Assembly: GCA_964450955.1 (NCBI GenBank)
Contig: CAYVFI010000003.1
Span: 186,001 to 250,000 of the forward strand
Source: CAYNWT01 sp964450955
GTDB lineage: Bacteria > Planctomycetota > Planctomycetia > Planctomycetales > Planctomycetaceae
DNA: 64,000 nucleotides
Reading direction: 5' to 3'
Positions 1 to 7,560 of this stretch are shown piece after piece (positions within the stretch are counted from its first letter, which is position 1; the number at the start of each line of letters is the position of its first letter). Position numbers and translations under genes: made by a program. Below the pieces are notes generated by a model. That model was not told where the DNA came from. It did not search any database and was given only the letters and a program-made list of their open reading frames with translations.

Positions 1-722
1 AATCGTCCGGCTTCGTCTTTCTTCCCTTCTTCGATCTCCCAATCAAACGGCGGGGCTGGCGGGAAAAGATTCATAAACCATTGATCCACCTGCCATGATA
101 GGTTGCTGTTTTTGTTCCACCGCGATGCAAAACCGTCATGATGGTGCGGCCAGTCTTCAGCGACCCCAACGGCTGGATAGTCAAAGTCAGCCGGCGGTGC
201 TGATGACAATGCGAACGCGGCCCAGAAGCCAGCCAGTATCGCGACGGTGGAAGCGTAGTGAACCCACCGCGGAGCCAACGCGATGAGAAATACAAAGAAA
301 TAGCCCATGCCGATTTGAGTCAGTGTGTCTTCGAAGGTGAAGTTGGTTCGTTCGTGATCCATCGAACGCAAAGCGATTCCAATTCCAATCAGCAACACCG
401 ACCGCCACGCTGCGTGCAGCAACATCCGGCCTGTGGACTGGCTGCGTTTCATTCGACTGGCGATCGAGAACGGCATCGCGACACCGACCAGAAATGTAAA
501 TCCCGGCTGGATTAAATCGTGCAGCGAACAACCTTCCCAGGCGACATGCGATGTGTGGAACTGCAACCACTCCAGAAGTTTGTTGCCGGGAAACTTATCT
601 GCGGCATGCGAGAGGTGCAGCATTTCCGCCAGCATAAGAAACATGACCATGCCGCGGTAAACGTCGACACTAATCTGCCGACCGGGTCTGGCTGCCGAAG
701 AAATTTGTTTTGGAGAAGTCAT
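1..722 (-). CDS. Heparan-alpha-glucosaminide N-acetyltransferase-like (DUF5009-type) membrane protein, C-terminus cut off
   Basis: Translating leftward from the ATG at 722 gives 240 codons with no stop before the window edge, so the C-terminal part is missing. The N-terminus has the layout of the HGSNAT/DUF5009 acyltransferase family: a short cytoplasmic leader, then SVDVYRGMVMF entering the first membrane segment, followed by HVAWEGCSLHDLIQPGFTFLVG around residues 60-80, with a conserved His-x-x-Trp-Glu-Gly-Cys block and the second membrane helix. Further hydrophobic segments lie near residues 103-123, 138-155 and 160-175. Family members are polytopic and are thought to acylate sugars across a membrane; the substrate here is unknown. 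No clear Shine-Dalgarno is seen. It lies downstream of, and on the same strand as, the DsbD/ABC group, with a 75-nt gap. Family assignment is good; the specific reaction is inference. Confidence 0.8.
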   Translation of the reverse strand, partial: MTSPKQISSAARPGRQISVDVYRGMVMFLMLAEMLHLSHAADKFPGNKLLEWLQFHTSHVAWEGCSLHDLIQPGFTFLVGVAMPFSIASRMKRSQSTGRMLLHAAWRSVLLIGIGIALRSMDHERTNFTFEDTLTQIGMGYFFVFLIALAPRWVHYASTVAILAGFWAAFALSSAPPADFDYPAVGVAEDWPHHHDGFASRWNKNSNLSWQVDQWFMNLFPPAPPFDWEIEEGKKDEAGR

Positions 723-725
723 GCC

Positions 726-739
726 GCCATCGTGATGGC
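726..739. promoter_or_regulatory. Short palindrome just upstream of the acyltransferase-like gene
   Basis: The arms GCCATC and GATGGC flank a two-base centre and end 4 nt upstream of the start codon at 722. It could be an operator or simply chance. A second palindrome, CTGTCTCAGACAG at 780-792, lies in the same gap just after the stop of the 77-residue gene. No T-tract follows either one, so neither looks like an intrinsic terminator. Confidence 0.2.
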
Positions 740-797
740 ACAAGCCGATTGCTGCAAGTGACGCGACCACAGCCGATCGCTGTCTCAGACAGGGGTG

Positions 798-1034
798 CTA
801 CGTTTTGAAGTCACTGCGTGATTTTTGAATCCACGTGCCGTCGATGCGGCGGGCTTCGATTGAGGTTCCCGCTCCTAGCCCTTCGATAAGAATCTCGACC
901 TCGTTCGCGTTGCGCACCAGCAACGCTCGCAGGCGGCGGTCTTCCAGGTGAGGGGTGGCGATTGCGACCAAAGCATCAATGTCCGCGTCGACCAAAGACT
1001 CCGCGCAACCCCGGATTGCGAAATCTGGTTTCAT
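798..1034 (-). CDS. Small conserved-looking protein of unknown function (78 codons)
   Basis: This short frame starts at ATG 1034, with a GAGG element about 9 nt upstream. It begins 21 nt after the stop of the 1056-2831 membrane protein, so it probably belongs to the same transcript. The product is soluble, with no signal peptide, membrane segment or cysteine motif beyond one Cys near residue 10. It contains acidic stretches (LVDADIDALVAIATPHLEDRR) and an EVEILIEGLGAGTSIEARR segment that may form a beta-rich C-terminal half. I do not recognise the family. Its reality rests on position, spacing and the ribosome-binding site. Confidence 0.55.
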   Translation of the reverse strand: MKPDFAIRGCAESLVDADIDALVAIATPHLEDRRLRALLVRNANEVEILIEGLGAGTSIEARRIDGTWIQKSRSDFKT

Positions 1035-1055
1035 TGGTGTGGACCTCGCGGAGAC

Positions 1056-2831
1056 TTAGAACTTGCGCAACTGGGTCTTGGCTTTGATGCGTTTTTCGTT
1101 GACGATATCGAAGCCGGTAATCTTCCATGATTCGCCTTCCAATTCGACCGTGAAGATACCCTCAAACTGATTCGCGCGTTCGTGGATGTGGCCCCAGTGT
1201 TCGATGGTGCCGGAAACCGTCCAGCTGGAACGCATCTTAAACGCGGGCCAGGCCAGTGTTTCATCTTCAACGCGAGCGCCCGGCAGATAGGCCACTTCAC
1301 TAATTCTCGCCATCGCGCCGCCCTGTTCTCGTACTTCCAGTGACTTGCGGATATTGAGATACGTTTCCTGTAGCAAGTCGCCCGAAACACTGGCATCCAA
1401 AGCATCGTAGACTTCGTCTTCGGTCCCGTAGTCGAACGCGCGGTAGACGTTGCGATGAAGCGTTTCGAAAATCGTCTGGGCTTCCAGATCGCTTAGACCG
1501 GTTGGTTCTTCGAATGGTGAATCGACGGTTCTTGTTTGGGTCCACGTTGCGGCCGCCGTGCCGGCTCCGATAAGCAGCAGGAAGATTGCTTTCCATCCGA
1601 ACTTTTTCAGCCCAACCAGAAACAGCAGCACGCTGGCTCCGATGCCGCCGTATGCGATTGGGCGGATGGTGAGTTCTGGTTTGGGCGGGAGTTCAGCGGC
1701 GATGGTTGAGATCTCTGGCCGCGGCTCACGGCCGGGGTTCTTCCACTCATACGGACGACCATTGGCGAACCGTGAGAAGCGAAACTTGCTGACGTCTTCG
1801 AACGCGAAGACGACCGAGTGAATTTTTTGGATGTTGGGGCTGTACCTGGTCCATTCCATCTTCACCGTGTTTGGCGTGCCCTTGGTGCTGTAGGACATGA
1901 TGATCCCCACGCGGCCGCTGGCCATGCTGACGCGTTTTGATGGAGCCTGCATGGCGAAGTCGCGGAGATCCAACGCATGGAAATCGATACGATCGAACAC
2001 CGGCTGCACCTCGACGCCGTCAATTGTGACCGGGTTGCCGGTTCCGAAGTACTTCTTAATCGCCTCGCGGGCGGCGTCTTGTTCTTCGATCTCAAGCCAC
2101 GATTCGTCTTTGCGTTTGATTTCAAAAATCGTCGCCAGCGTGACCAGTGGAACCAAAACCTCGTGACGCACTTCGTAGTCCGTCAGGTAAATAAACGAGT
2201 ACACGCTGCCGTAACTGGTGATGCCCAGGTTCGCTTCACGCTGCCGATTGACCCACTCGTCCCATTCCTTCTCGCTTGCATCTTCGGAGAGCGGTGGGTT
2301 GCTCCAATCAAACCGGGGCGGCGTGTGCGGTTCGCCCGGCTTGATGACTCGCGAGTAGATCGCTTCGCTGCCCTCTTGTTTCAAAGCCAGCGTCATTTCT
2401 GATGGCAGGGTGAAGTTGCGATCTGTGATATTCTGTTCGAAGGTGAGGAACTCCGGCGGCTTCTCAAATTTGTACTCGAACTGATAAGTCAGCGAGTAGT
2501 TCATGAGATCCGGAACGTCGATGCCATCCTCGGGTATTTCGAACCCAATCAGATTAGTCAACTTGCCGGGTATCGGTTCTCCGGCGGCATCGCGAATGAT
2601 GACTCGATCGGTGAGGAACTGTTTGTACTCCTGAATGCCGCGTTCGATTTCCTTCCGGCTAATCAGGCCCGTCTCGTTTTGTTCGAGCACCAGGAACCGG
2701 TCCAGGTCTTCGGCAAACATCTTCAGCTGCAGACTCGCGCCGGTTTGCGTGACGTAGACATCAGCTTCGGTAATCGAGAACGGGTGCTCGACCGGAAGAC
2801 AGCATGCAATTGCGGCAAGAAACACGGGCAT
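1056..2831 (-). CDS. Membrane-anchored exported protein of unknown function with NTF2-like C-terminal region
   Basis: The frame is open upstream to a TTG at 2906, but the ATG at 2831 is preferred: it gives a hydrophobic signal-like start (MPVFLAAIACCLP) and has a CAGG element 8 nt upstream. The 591-residue product has a long probably extracytoplasmic region (residues about 15-380), two closely spaced hydrophobic segments around residues 385-425 (GASVLLFLVGL and AIFLLLIGAGTAAA), and a C-terminal domain of about 160 residues. The last part, with a WTVSGTIEHWGH strand and a FTVELEGESWKITGF strand, resembles NTF2/SnoaL-like folds, but this is only an impression. The gene is 133 nt downstream of an FtsX-like permease and probably in the same operon as the ABC transporter and DsbD. 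I do not recognise a named family; a partner of the exporter is possible. Confidence 0.7.
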   Translation of the reverse strand: MPVFLAAIACCLPVEHPFSITEADVYVTQTGASLQLKMFAEDLDRFLVLEQNETGLISRKEIERGIQEYKQFLTDRVIIRDAAGEPIPGKLTNLIGFEIPEDGIDVPDLMNYSLTYQFEYKFEKPPEFLTFEQNITDRNFTLPSEMTLALKQEGSEAIYSRVIKPGEPHTPPRFDWSNPPLSEDASEKEWDEWVNRQREANLGITSYGSVYSFIYLTDYEVRHEVLVPLVTLATIFEIKRKDESWLEIEEQDAAREAIKKYFGTGNPVTIDGVEVQPVFDRIDFHALDLRDFAMQAPSKRVSMASGRVGIIMSYSTKGTPNTVKMEWTRYSPNIQKIHSVVFAFEDVSKFRFSRFANGRPYEWKNPGREPRPEISTIAAELPPKPELTIRPIAYGGIGASVLLFLVGLKKFGWKAIFLLLIGAGTAAATWTQTRTVDSPFEEPTGLSDLEAQTIFETLHRNVYRAFDYGTEDEVYDALDASVSGDLLQETYLNIRKSLEVREQGGAMARISEVAYLPGARVEDETLAWPAFKMRSSWTVSGTIEHWGHIHERANQFEGIFTVELEGESWKITGFDIVNEKRIKAKTQLRKF

Positions 2832-2964
2832 GGCAAAACCTGAATCAGCGATTTGAATTGGTACCGAGCTGCAAACTGTCGCAGTGGATGAGGCAACGAG
2901 TCCCAATGATGAATGAACGGCACCTCAGGGTGGGGACTCGTGGCCTCCTCCACTACTTCCGCGT

Positions 2965-4143
2965 CTACATTAACACGCGTTGCAGCAGTTCGGTTCCGAA
3001 CCTTTGTACCAAACCGGCGACACAAAGGGCCAGAACCAGGCTGATTCCCAGCACAATTGCCATCTCAGCCAGTTGGAGCTGGGCGATTGTGCCGCGACTG
3101 CACCCCAGCTTAAACATGGTCTCCATTTCGCGTTTGCGTAATCGCAGCGTCAGCAGCGTCACGAGGATCAGGAACAAAATCGAAACGACTCCGATAAGCC
3201 AGGCGGCGGCGTCGAAGAACTTCTTGACTCTGAACACGATCGCCAGCAACTGTTCGACAACCTTCGGCGGTTCGACCATCCGCACCTTGCTGCTGTCTGA
3301 AACGAACCGGCCCATCAGTTTTGTGCCGGACGCGTCGTCGGGCGGAACCGCAATGACGCTGGAGATGGGGAACTGGTCCGGCGTTCCATGGAAGTGGAAC
3401 GACGCCACATTGGCGTCCGTAATTTCGGTGTATTGCATGACTGCGGCGGATGCGGTGACCGTGTTGTCTGTCTTCTTCAGAATCAGGTTGTCATCGTTCT
3501 CACTTTCCAGTCCCTGATGCCCGTGACCGATGCCTTCAATAATCCAGGCGCTGCGAACATCAATAAACACCGCGCGGTCGTCGGGTGTGTCGGATGGAGC
3601 CAGGATTCCGACAATGCGCATGTTAAGCGGATAAGAACCGGCAAGGTCGAACACGTTTTCGGGATCGGTGAGTAGCCGGTCGCCGGGTTTGAGTCCCAGT
3701 GTCTTAGCGACCGCTGAACCCAGGACACAATCGCCCACCCTGATCAACGGCGTTCCCGCCATAATTTTCGATTCGCGGAACGTGAAGTATTCAAGCGTGG
3801 TGCCAACGATCGGAAACTTTTTTGCTCGAAACCGAACGTGCATCGGTATGGCGGTAGCGAGCCCGCTGTTGCTGACGTAGTTTGCCGTTTCCATTGAAAT
3901 CGACGGCGGTGGTTTGGCGTCGAAGTACAGCGTACTAATCGCCAAATCAAACTGACTGCCAGGCGCGCCAATGATCAACGGAGTTGCCGCCGCGCGGGCA
4001 CGGAGTTGGGTTTGGAACCGATTGACGAGGAACCGGAGACATAGCGGCAGGGATAGCGTGAGCGTCAGGCACAGAACCAGTATCGCTGTTCGCAAGCGGT
4101 GAAAGCACAGGTGTCGCCATGCCAGCCTGAACGCGTTACTCAC
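2965..4143 (-). CDS. ABC transporter permease, FtsX/MacB-like
   Basis: The 392-residue protein starts with a GTG that overlaps the stop of the ATPase gene by 4 nt (GTGA), a sign of translational coupling. It has an N-terminal helix at about residues 17-38, then a large extracytoplasmic domain of the MacB periplasmic type up to about residue 280, then three more helices: AAAWLIGVVSILFLILVTLL, one in the GTIAQLQLAEMAIVLG to LCVAGL stretch, and the short final segment. The cytoplasmic loop LRLRKREMETMFKLGCSRG is typical of FtsX-fold permeases (LKxLGxxRxxI type). Such permeases work with LolD/MacB-type ATPases in lipoprotein release, peptide export or mechanotransmission rather than classical substrate import. 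The substrate cannot be told from the sequence. Confidence 0.88.
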   Translation of the reverse strand: MSNAFRLAWRHLCFHRLRTAILVLCLTLTLSLPLCLRFLVNRFQTQLRARAAATPLIIGAPGSQFDLAISTLYFDAKPPPSISMETANYVSNSGLATAIPMHVRFRAKKFPIVGTTLEYFTFRESKIMAGTPLIRVGDCVLGSAVAKTLGLKPGDRLLTDPENVFDLAGSYPLNMRIVGILAPSDTPDDRAVFIDVRSAWIIEGIGHGHQGLESENDDNLILKKTDNTVTASAAVMQYTEITDANVASFHFHGTPDQFPISSVIAVPPDDASGTKLMGRFVSDSSKVRMVEPPKVVEQLLAIVFRVKKFFDAAAWLIGVVSILFLILVTLLTLRLRKREMETMFKLGCSRGTIAQLQLAEMAIVLGISLVLALCVAGLVQRFGTELLQRVLM

Positions 4144-4811
4144 GAGCTCGGTACCGCCGTCAGGAGTCCGTTGAAGTCAACCGTTCTATCGAACTGCGGC
4201 AGCAGTGAATGGTCGTGAGTTACCGCGACCAGCGTCGCTTCGGATTCTCGCACGTAGTTCGTTAGCAGTTCGACGATGTGCGATTTGTTGGCTGGGTCCA
4301 GGTTCCCGGTCGGTTCGTCCGCCAGCAGCAACTTCGGTTCCGTCAACAACGCGCGGCAAATGGCAACGCGTTGGCGTTCGCCCTGTGAGAGCCGGTGGAT
4401 TTGGCGATTCAACTTGTCGCCAATACCCATCGATCCGGCCAGTTTGTCCGCGCGCTGTTTGATGTCAGCGGTTGCGGGTAACGACGAATTAATGAAACAG
4501 GGCAGCAGAATGTTCTCGCGGACATTCAGGTAATCAACCAGTTCAAAATCCTGGAACACGAAGCCGATATTGGCAATGCGAAAGTTCCGCCGCTGGGCAT
4601 CGGACAGACCTGTTAGCTGAGTCTCACCGACAACAATGCGGCCGGAATTTGGTTCCAGAATCCCCGCCAGAAGATTTAATAGAGTCGTCTTTCCGGAACC
4701 GCTCGGGCCAACAACGGCGATACTTTCTGACCCCGAAACAGCCAACTCGCCAATCCGAATTTCGAACGGCGAGCTGGGATATTGAAAGACCAGATCAGTG
4801 ACTGCGATCAT
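4140..4811 (-). CDS. ABC transporter ATP-binding protein, LolD/MacB type
   Basis: All motifs of an active ABC ATPase are present in the 223-residue product: Walker A GPSGSGKT at about residues 35-42, the Q-loop Gln near 87 (FVFQDFELV), signature LSQGERQ at 141-147, Walker B LLLADEP at 161-167 with the catalytic Glu, D-loop GNLDP and switch His in VTHDHS. The Q-loop region and overall size are typical of the LolD/MacB/FtsE group. A TTG at 4823 would overlap the dsbD-like stop, but the ATG at 4811 is the likelier start. The stop overlaps the GTG of the permease gene, so the two form one exporter. Confidence 0.92.
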   Translation of the reverse strand: MIAVTDLVFQYPSSPFEIRIGELAVSGSESIAVVGPSGSGKTTLLNLLAGILEPNSGRIVVGETQLTGLSDAQRRNFRIANIGFVFQDFELVDYLNVRENILLPCFINSSLPATADIKQRADKLAGSMGIGDKLNRQIHRLSQGERQRVAICRALLTEPKLLLADEPTGNLDPANKSHIVELLTNYVRESEATLVAVTHDHSLLPQFDRTVDFNGLLTAVPSS

Positions 4812-4819
4812 TGAGCTAA

Positions 4820-7198
4820 TCAATTGGCCTGAGCGACTTTGTTGTTGCCGACAGCTTTCTTCAGCGAGGTCAGCAAATCGGACTTCGCAATCCTGTCTCG
4901 AAGCACGATCGGCTTTTTGATGTTGCCGTTCGGGAAGATCACTGTCAGCGGCACGCTAATGCTGTCGAACTTATCAAGCCATTTCTTGATCTCAGCATTT
5001 TCTCGCGTGTAGTCAGCGTACAGCGGGACGATGCCATGCTTCTCAACCAAAGATAAAGTGTCGGGCGTATTGAGGGCTTGCTTTTCGTTAAGCTTGCAGA
5101 TCAAACACCAGTCTGCGGTGAAGTCGATAAGGACAGTCTTATTTTCATCTAAAAGTGACATCAGCCGGTCTTCTGAGAACGACTGCCACGGCAGTGTCTT
5201 CCCATCGTCCACGCGCACTATTTCGCCACCGGTCGTAGAAGCCGAAGCGGGCTCGACAAAGCGATACGCTACGAACAAACCAAGCGCACAGAACGCGAGC
5301 GAACTCAAACGGACCTTCCACTTCTTCGCTGCCGGCGAATTATGTTGGTACAGAGTTCCGATCATCCACAAAGCAAACCCGATAGCCAGTAGTCCGATTA
5401 GCAGCGGGACAATGAATCGTTCTTCAAGAAACGTGACAAAGTAAATGACTGTCCCCAACAGAACGAAGCCGGCAATTTCTTTGAACCGGACCATCCACAT
5501 GCCTGGCTTTGGCAGGATCTTTACGGCTCCTGGAACAAGTGCAAACAGGATGTAGGGGCTAGCCATTCCCAGTCCCATCATGCCCCAGACCAGAAACGTG
5601 ACCGTTGGCGGTTGCTTAACCGACCACGCAAGCGTGACTCCCATGAACGGACCCGAACACGGAGTCGCCAGCAGGGTGGCAAGGATTCCTGTAAGGAACG
5701 CACCAAGAGGGCCTTCCTTGCTTTCACCACCGCCCATACCGGGTATCGGAATTTCGAAGACACCCAACAGGCTAAGCCCCATCACGAAGATGACTGCGGC
5801 CATGATCAGGTTGAACTCAGACATCTGGAACAGCTGGCCCCAGCCCATCTGTTTGCTGCCCGCTGTCAGCCCCACCGCCAACGCGGCTAGTCCCAGGAAC
5901 ACCATAATGACGCCCGCGGAGTAGGCGAAGTTGAGAATCAATACCCGACTGCGGCTCTCGCCGGCCTGCTTCGCAAAGCTTAGGATTTTGATTGCCAGCA
6001 CAGGCAGAACGCACGGCATGACGTTCAGGATAAGTCCACCAAGGAATGCAAACAGAAGAAACTGCGGCAAGCTTCCTGCGGCAGCCGCGTCGGATCCCGT
6101 TTCCGTTTCCCCGTCCGCGGCGGCTTCAACAACTGCGTCGCCCGCCTCCGAGGTGAACGCTGTCATCGCCAGATCGGGGCTGCCCAATTTGTAGCCCACG
6201 GTTAGCGGGGCCAGGCACGCGTTCTTGCATGTTTGGTAACGAATGGATCCTTCGGCCGCGTACTGTTCTTCGACCACCTGAAATCTTCGGGTCCAAACAA
6301 CGGTGCCGTGGAACAGTGACTGTGTCTTGCCGTCGCTAAATGGGTCTGCTGTTTCGGGTTCGTGGTCGGGTATGAATCCGGGATCGATTGGTTTCAGGCC
6401 AGCAAGGCTGGAGACTTCAAGAACGGTTGGAAGTCCGGTGTGTTCCGGGTTTTGGTTTTGTGAGAACACATGCCAGCCATCAACCAGAGTCATCGCGATC
6501 TGAAGACTGACTTCGTCACCGACTTTGGCATTGCCGGGCGTAAGGCTGAACTTAAGTGACAGCGGGTCCGGCTTGTTGTTCTTCCCGCGGGTTGGCTGTT
6601 CGGTGTATTCAAAGACAGACCCCGCTGCTTCGATTTGCGGTTCGGGCTCACTGGCTAGTTCGTCGTCGACTTCCAGGTTCACAGCAAACTCAGCAGGTGG
6701 GCGAATCGGCGTACAATTGCCGCCCTGGCCGTTCTTGCCTTCAGTGCAGTACTGGCCGGTCAGTTCACCAGAAATTGCAGCCGCGCGAGCGTCGGTGATT
6801 TTGAAGCGTTTGACCCAGGTGATGTCGTCGTGAAACTTCTCCAGTGACTCTTCCAGGATTTCATCGTACGCGACTTTTGGCTTACGCGTCGGCTTGAACT
6901 CGGCATCAATCGGTTCCAGGCCTTCAATCTTGCCCAGCGTGATTTCGGTGCAACCAGCGAAGTCCGGGTTCATTGAGTAGATGTAATGATTCATCGGAAG
7001 CATGACATCGATGTGCAGGTAGGCCACGGCTCCGGTCTCTAACCGACCAGTAATCAGTCTCGCACTGACTTCCGCCTTCTTCGGCCCGAATTGGCCACCT
7101 GTGCCAAGCAGGTCGTCCAATTCGAGTTCCTGTGCGGCGGCGGGCACTGTTAGCGCGAGTGCCAGCAGCAGAGCTGTCATGTGTTTGATAGCGAACAT
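4820..7198 (-). CDS. DsbD-like thiol:disulfide interchange protein
   Basis: The 792-residue protein has a signal peptide (MTALLLALALTVPAAAQ) and two N-terminal DsbD-alpha-like beta domains covering about residues 40-350. The second carries a Cys pair in the TCKNACLAPL region, matching the electron-transfer Cys pair of DsbD-alpha. A polytopic membrane part with about eight helices follows; it has the redox cysteines in NVMPCVLPVL and LLATPCSGPF, as in DsbD/ScsB/CcdA. The C-terminal domain is thioredoxin-like with the active site DWCLICK (C698 and C701). DsbD moves electrons from cytoplasmic thioredoxin to envelope proteins. It is the first gene of a leftward group; its stop is 9 nt before the ATPase start. 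The coupling to an ABC exporter suggests that the exported cargo or the membrane protein downstream needs thiol reduction, but that is inference. Confidence 0.92.
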   Translation of the reverse strand: MFAIKHMTALLLALALTVPAAAQELELDDLLGTGGQFGPKKAEVSARLITGRLETGAVAYLHIDVMLPMNHYIYSMNPDFAGCTEITLGKIEGLEPIDAEFKPTRKPKVAYDEILEESLEKFHDDITWVKRFKITDARAAAISGELTGQYCTEGKNGQGGNCTPIRPPAEFAVNLEVDDELASEPEPQIEAAGSVFEYTEQPTRGKNNKPDPLSLKFSLTPGNAKVGDEVSLQIAMTLVDGWHVFSQNQNPEHTGLPTVLEVSSLAGLKPIDPGFIPDHEPETADPFSDGKTQSLFHGTVVWTRRFQVVEEQYAAEGSIRYQTCKNACLAPLTVGYKLGSPDLAMTAFTSEAGDAVVEAAADGETETGSDAAAAGSLPQFLLFAFLGGLILNVMPCVLPVLAIKILSFAKQAGESRSRVLILNFAYSAGVIMVFLGLAALAVGLTAGSKQMGWGQLFQMSEFNLIMAAVIFVMGLSLLGVFEIPIPGMGGGESKEGPLGAFLTGILATLLATPCSGPFMGVTLAWSVKQPPTVTFLVWGMMGLGMASPYILFALVPGAVKILPKPGMWMVRFKEIAGFVLLGTVIYFVTFLEERFIVPLLIGLLAIGFALWMIGTLYQHNSPAAKKWKVRLSSLAFCALGLFVAYRFVEPASASTTGGEIVRVDDGKTLPWQSFSEDRLMSLLDENKTVLIDFTADWCLICKLNEKQALNTPDTLSLVEKHGIVPLYADYTRENAEIKKWLDKFDSISVPLTVIFPNGNIKKPIVLRDRIAKSDLLTSLKKAVGNNKVAQAN

Positions 7199-7560
7199 TT
7201 CTTGTGAGTCCTAAGCGTTCTCTCATTCACAGTTTCGTGCAACTGCGACATCTATTGGTTTTCATCTGTCGGGTGGCGTCCGGATGCCTTCCGAGTATCT
7301 GCAATGACGGTGATAGTCCAGTTGGTCTTACATCTCTACCCGGGTTTTTAGTTCCGCTGAAACTTCGCGTCGAACCACTGGCTCGCGGATGTTGATGTCG
7401 TCTGGCTGGCCGGTGTCAGAGAAAACATACATTCCGCCAAATTACGCAGGGTACTTGGGCAAACTGATAGGATTCAGGTGCCCCATTCGTCCTATTGTGA
7501 CGTGAATTGACTCAATTGTCTGCGGGCGGCTCCGAAAACGGGCCGTTTTTGGACTAGGCA
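7199..7560. other. Divergent intergenic region between the dsbD-like gene and the large exported mosaic gene
   Basis: This 362-base stretch must hold promoters for both directions. I see no tRNA-like fold, small open frame with a good start, or intrinsic terminator. The only notable pieces are the 9-base palindrome TTGACTCAA near 7507-7515 and the AAAACGG/CCGTTTT palindrome close to the rightward start. No convincing -35/-10 pair could be assigned. Confidence 0.5.
7535..7549. promoter_or_regulatory. 15-base palindrome just before the exported mosaic gene
   Basis: Perfect arms AAAACGG and CCGTTTT flank a single G. The site ends 11 nt before the start codon at 7561, where an operator or a translation-blocking structure could act. 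The one-base centre makes a DNA-binding site more plausible than an RNA hairpin. Its function is unproven. Confidence 0.25.

Noticed and set aside
187..570. A 127-codon minus-strand frame at the left end
   Set aside because: It is out of frame with the acyltransferase-like gene (1-722), whose product has clear membrane segments and family motifs; the 127-codon product has none.
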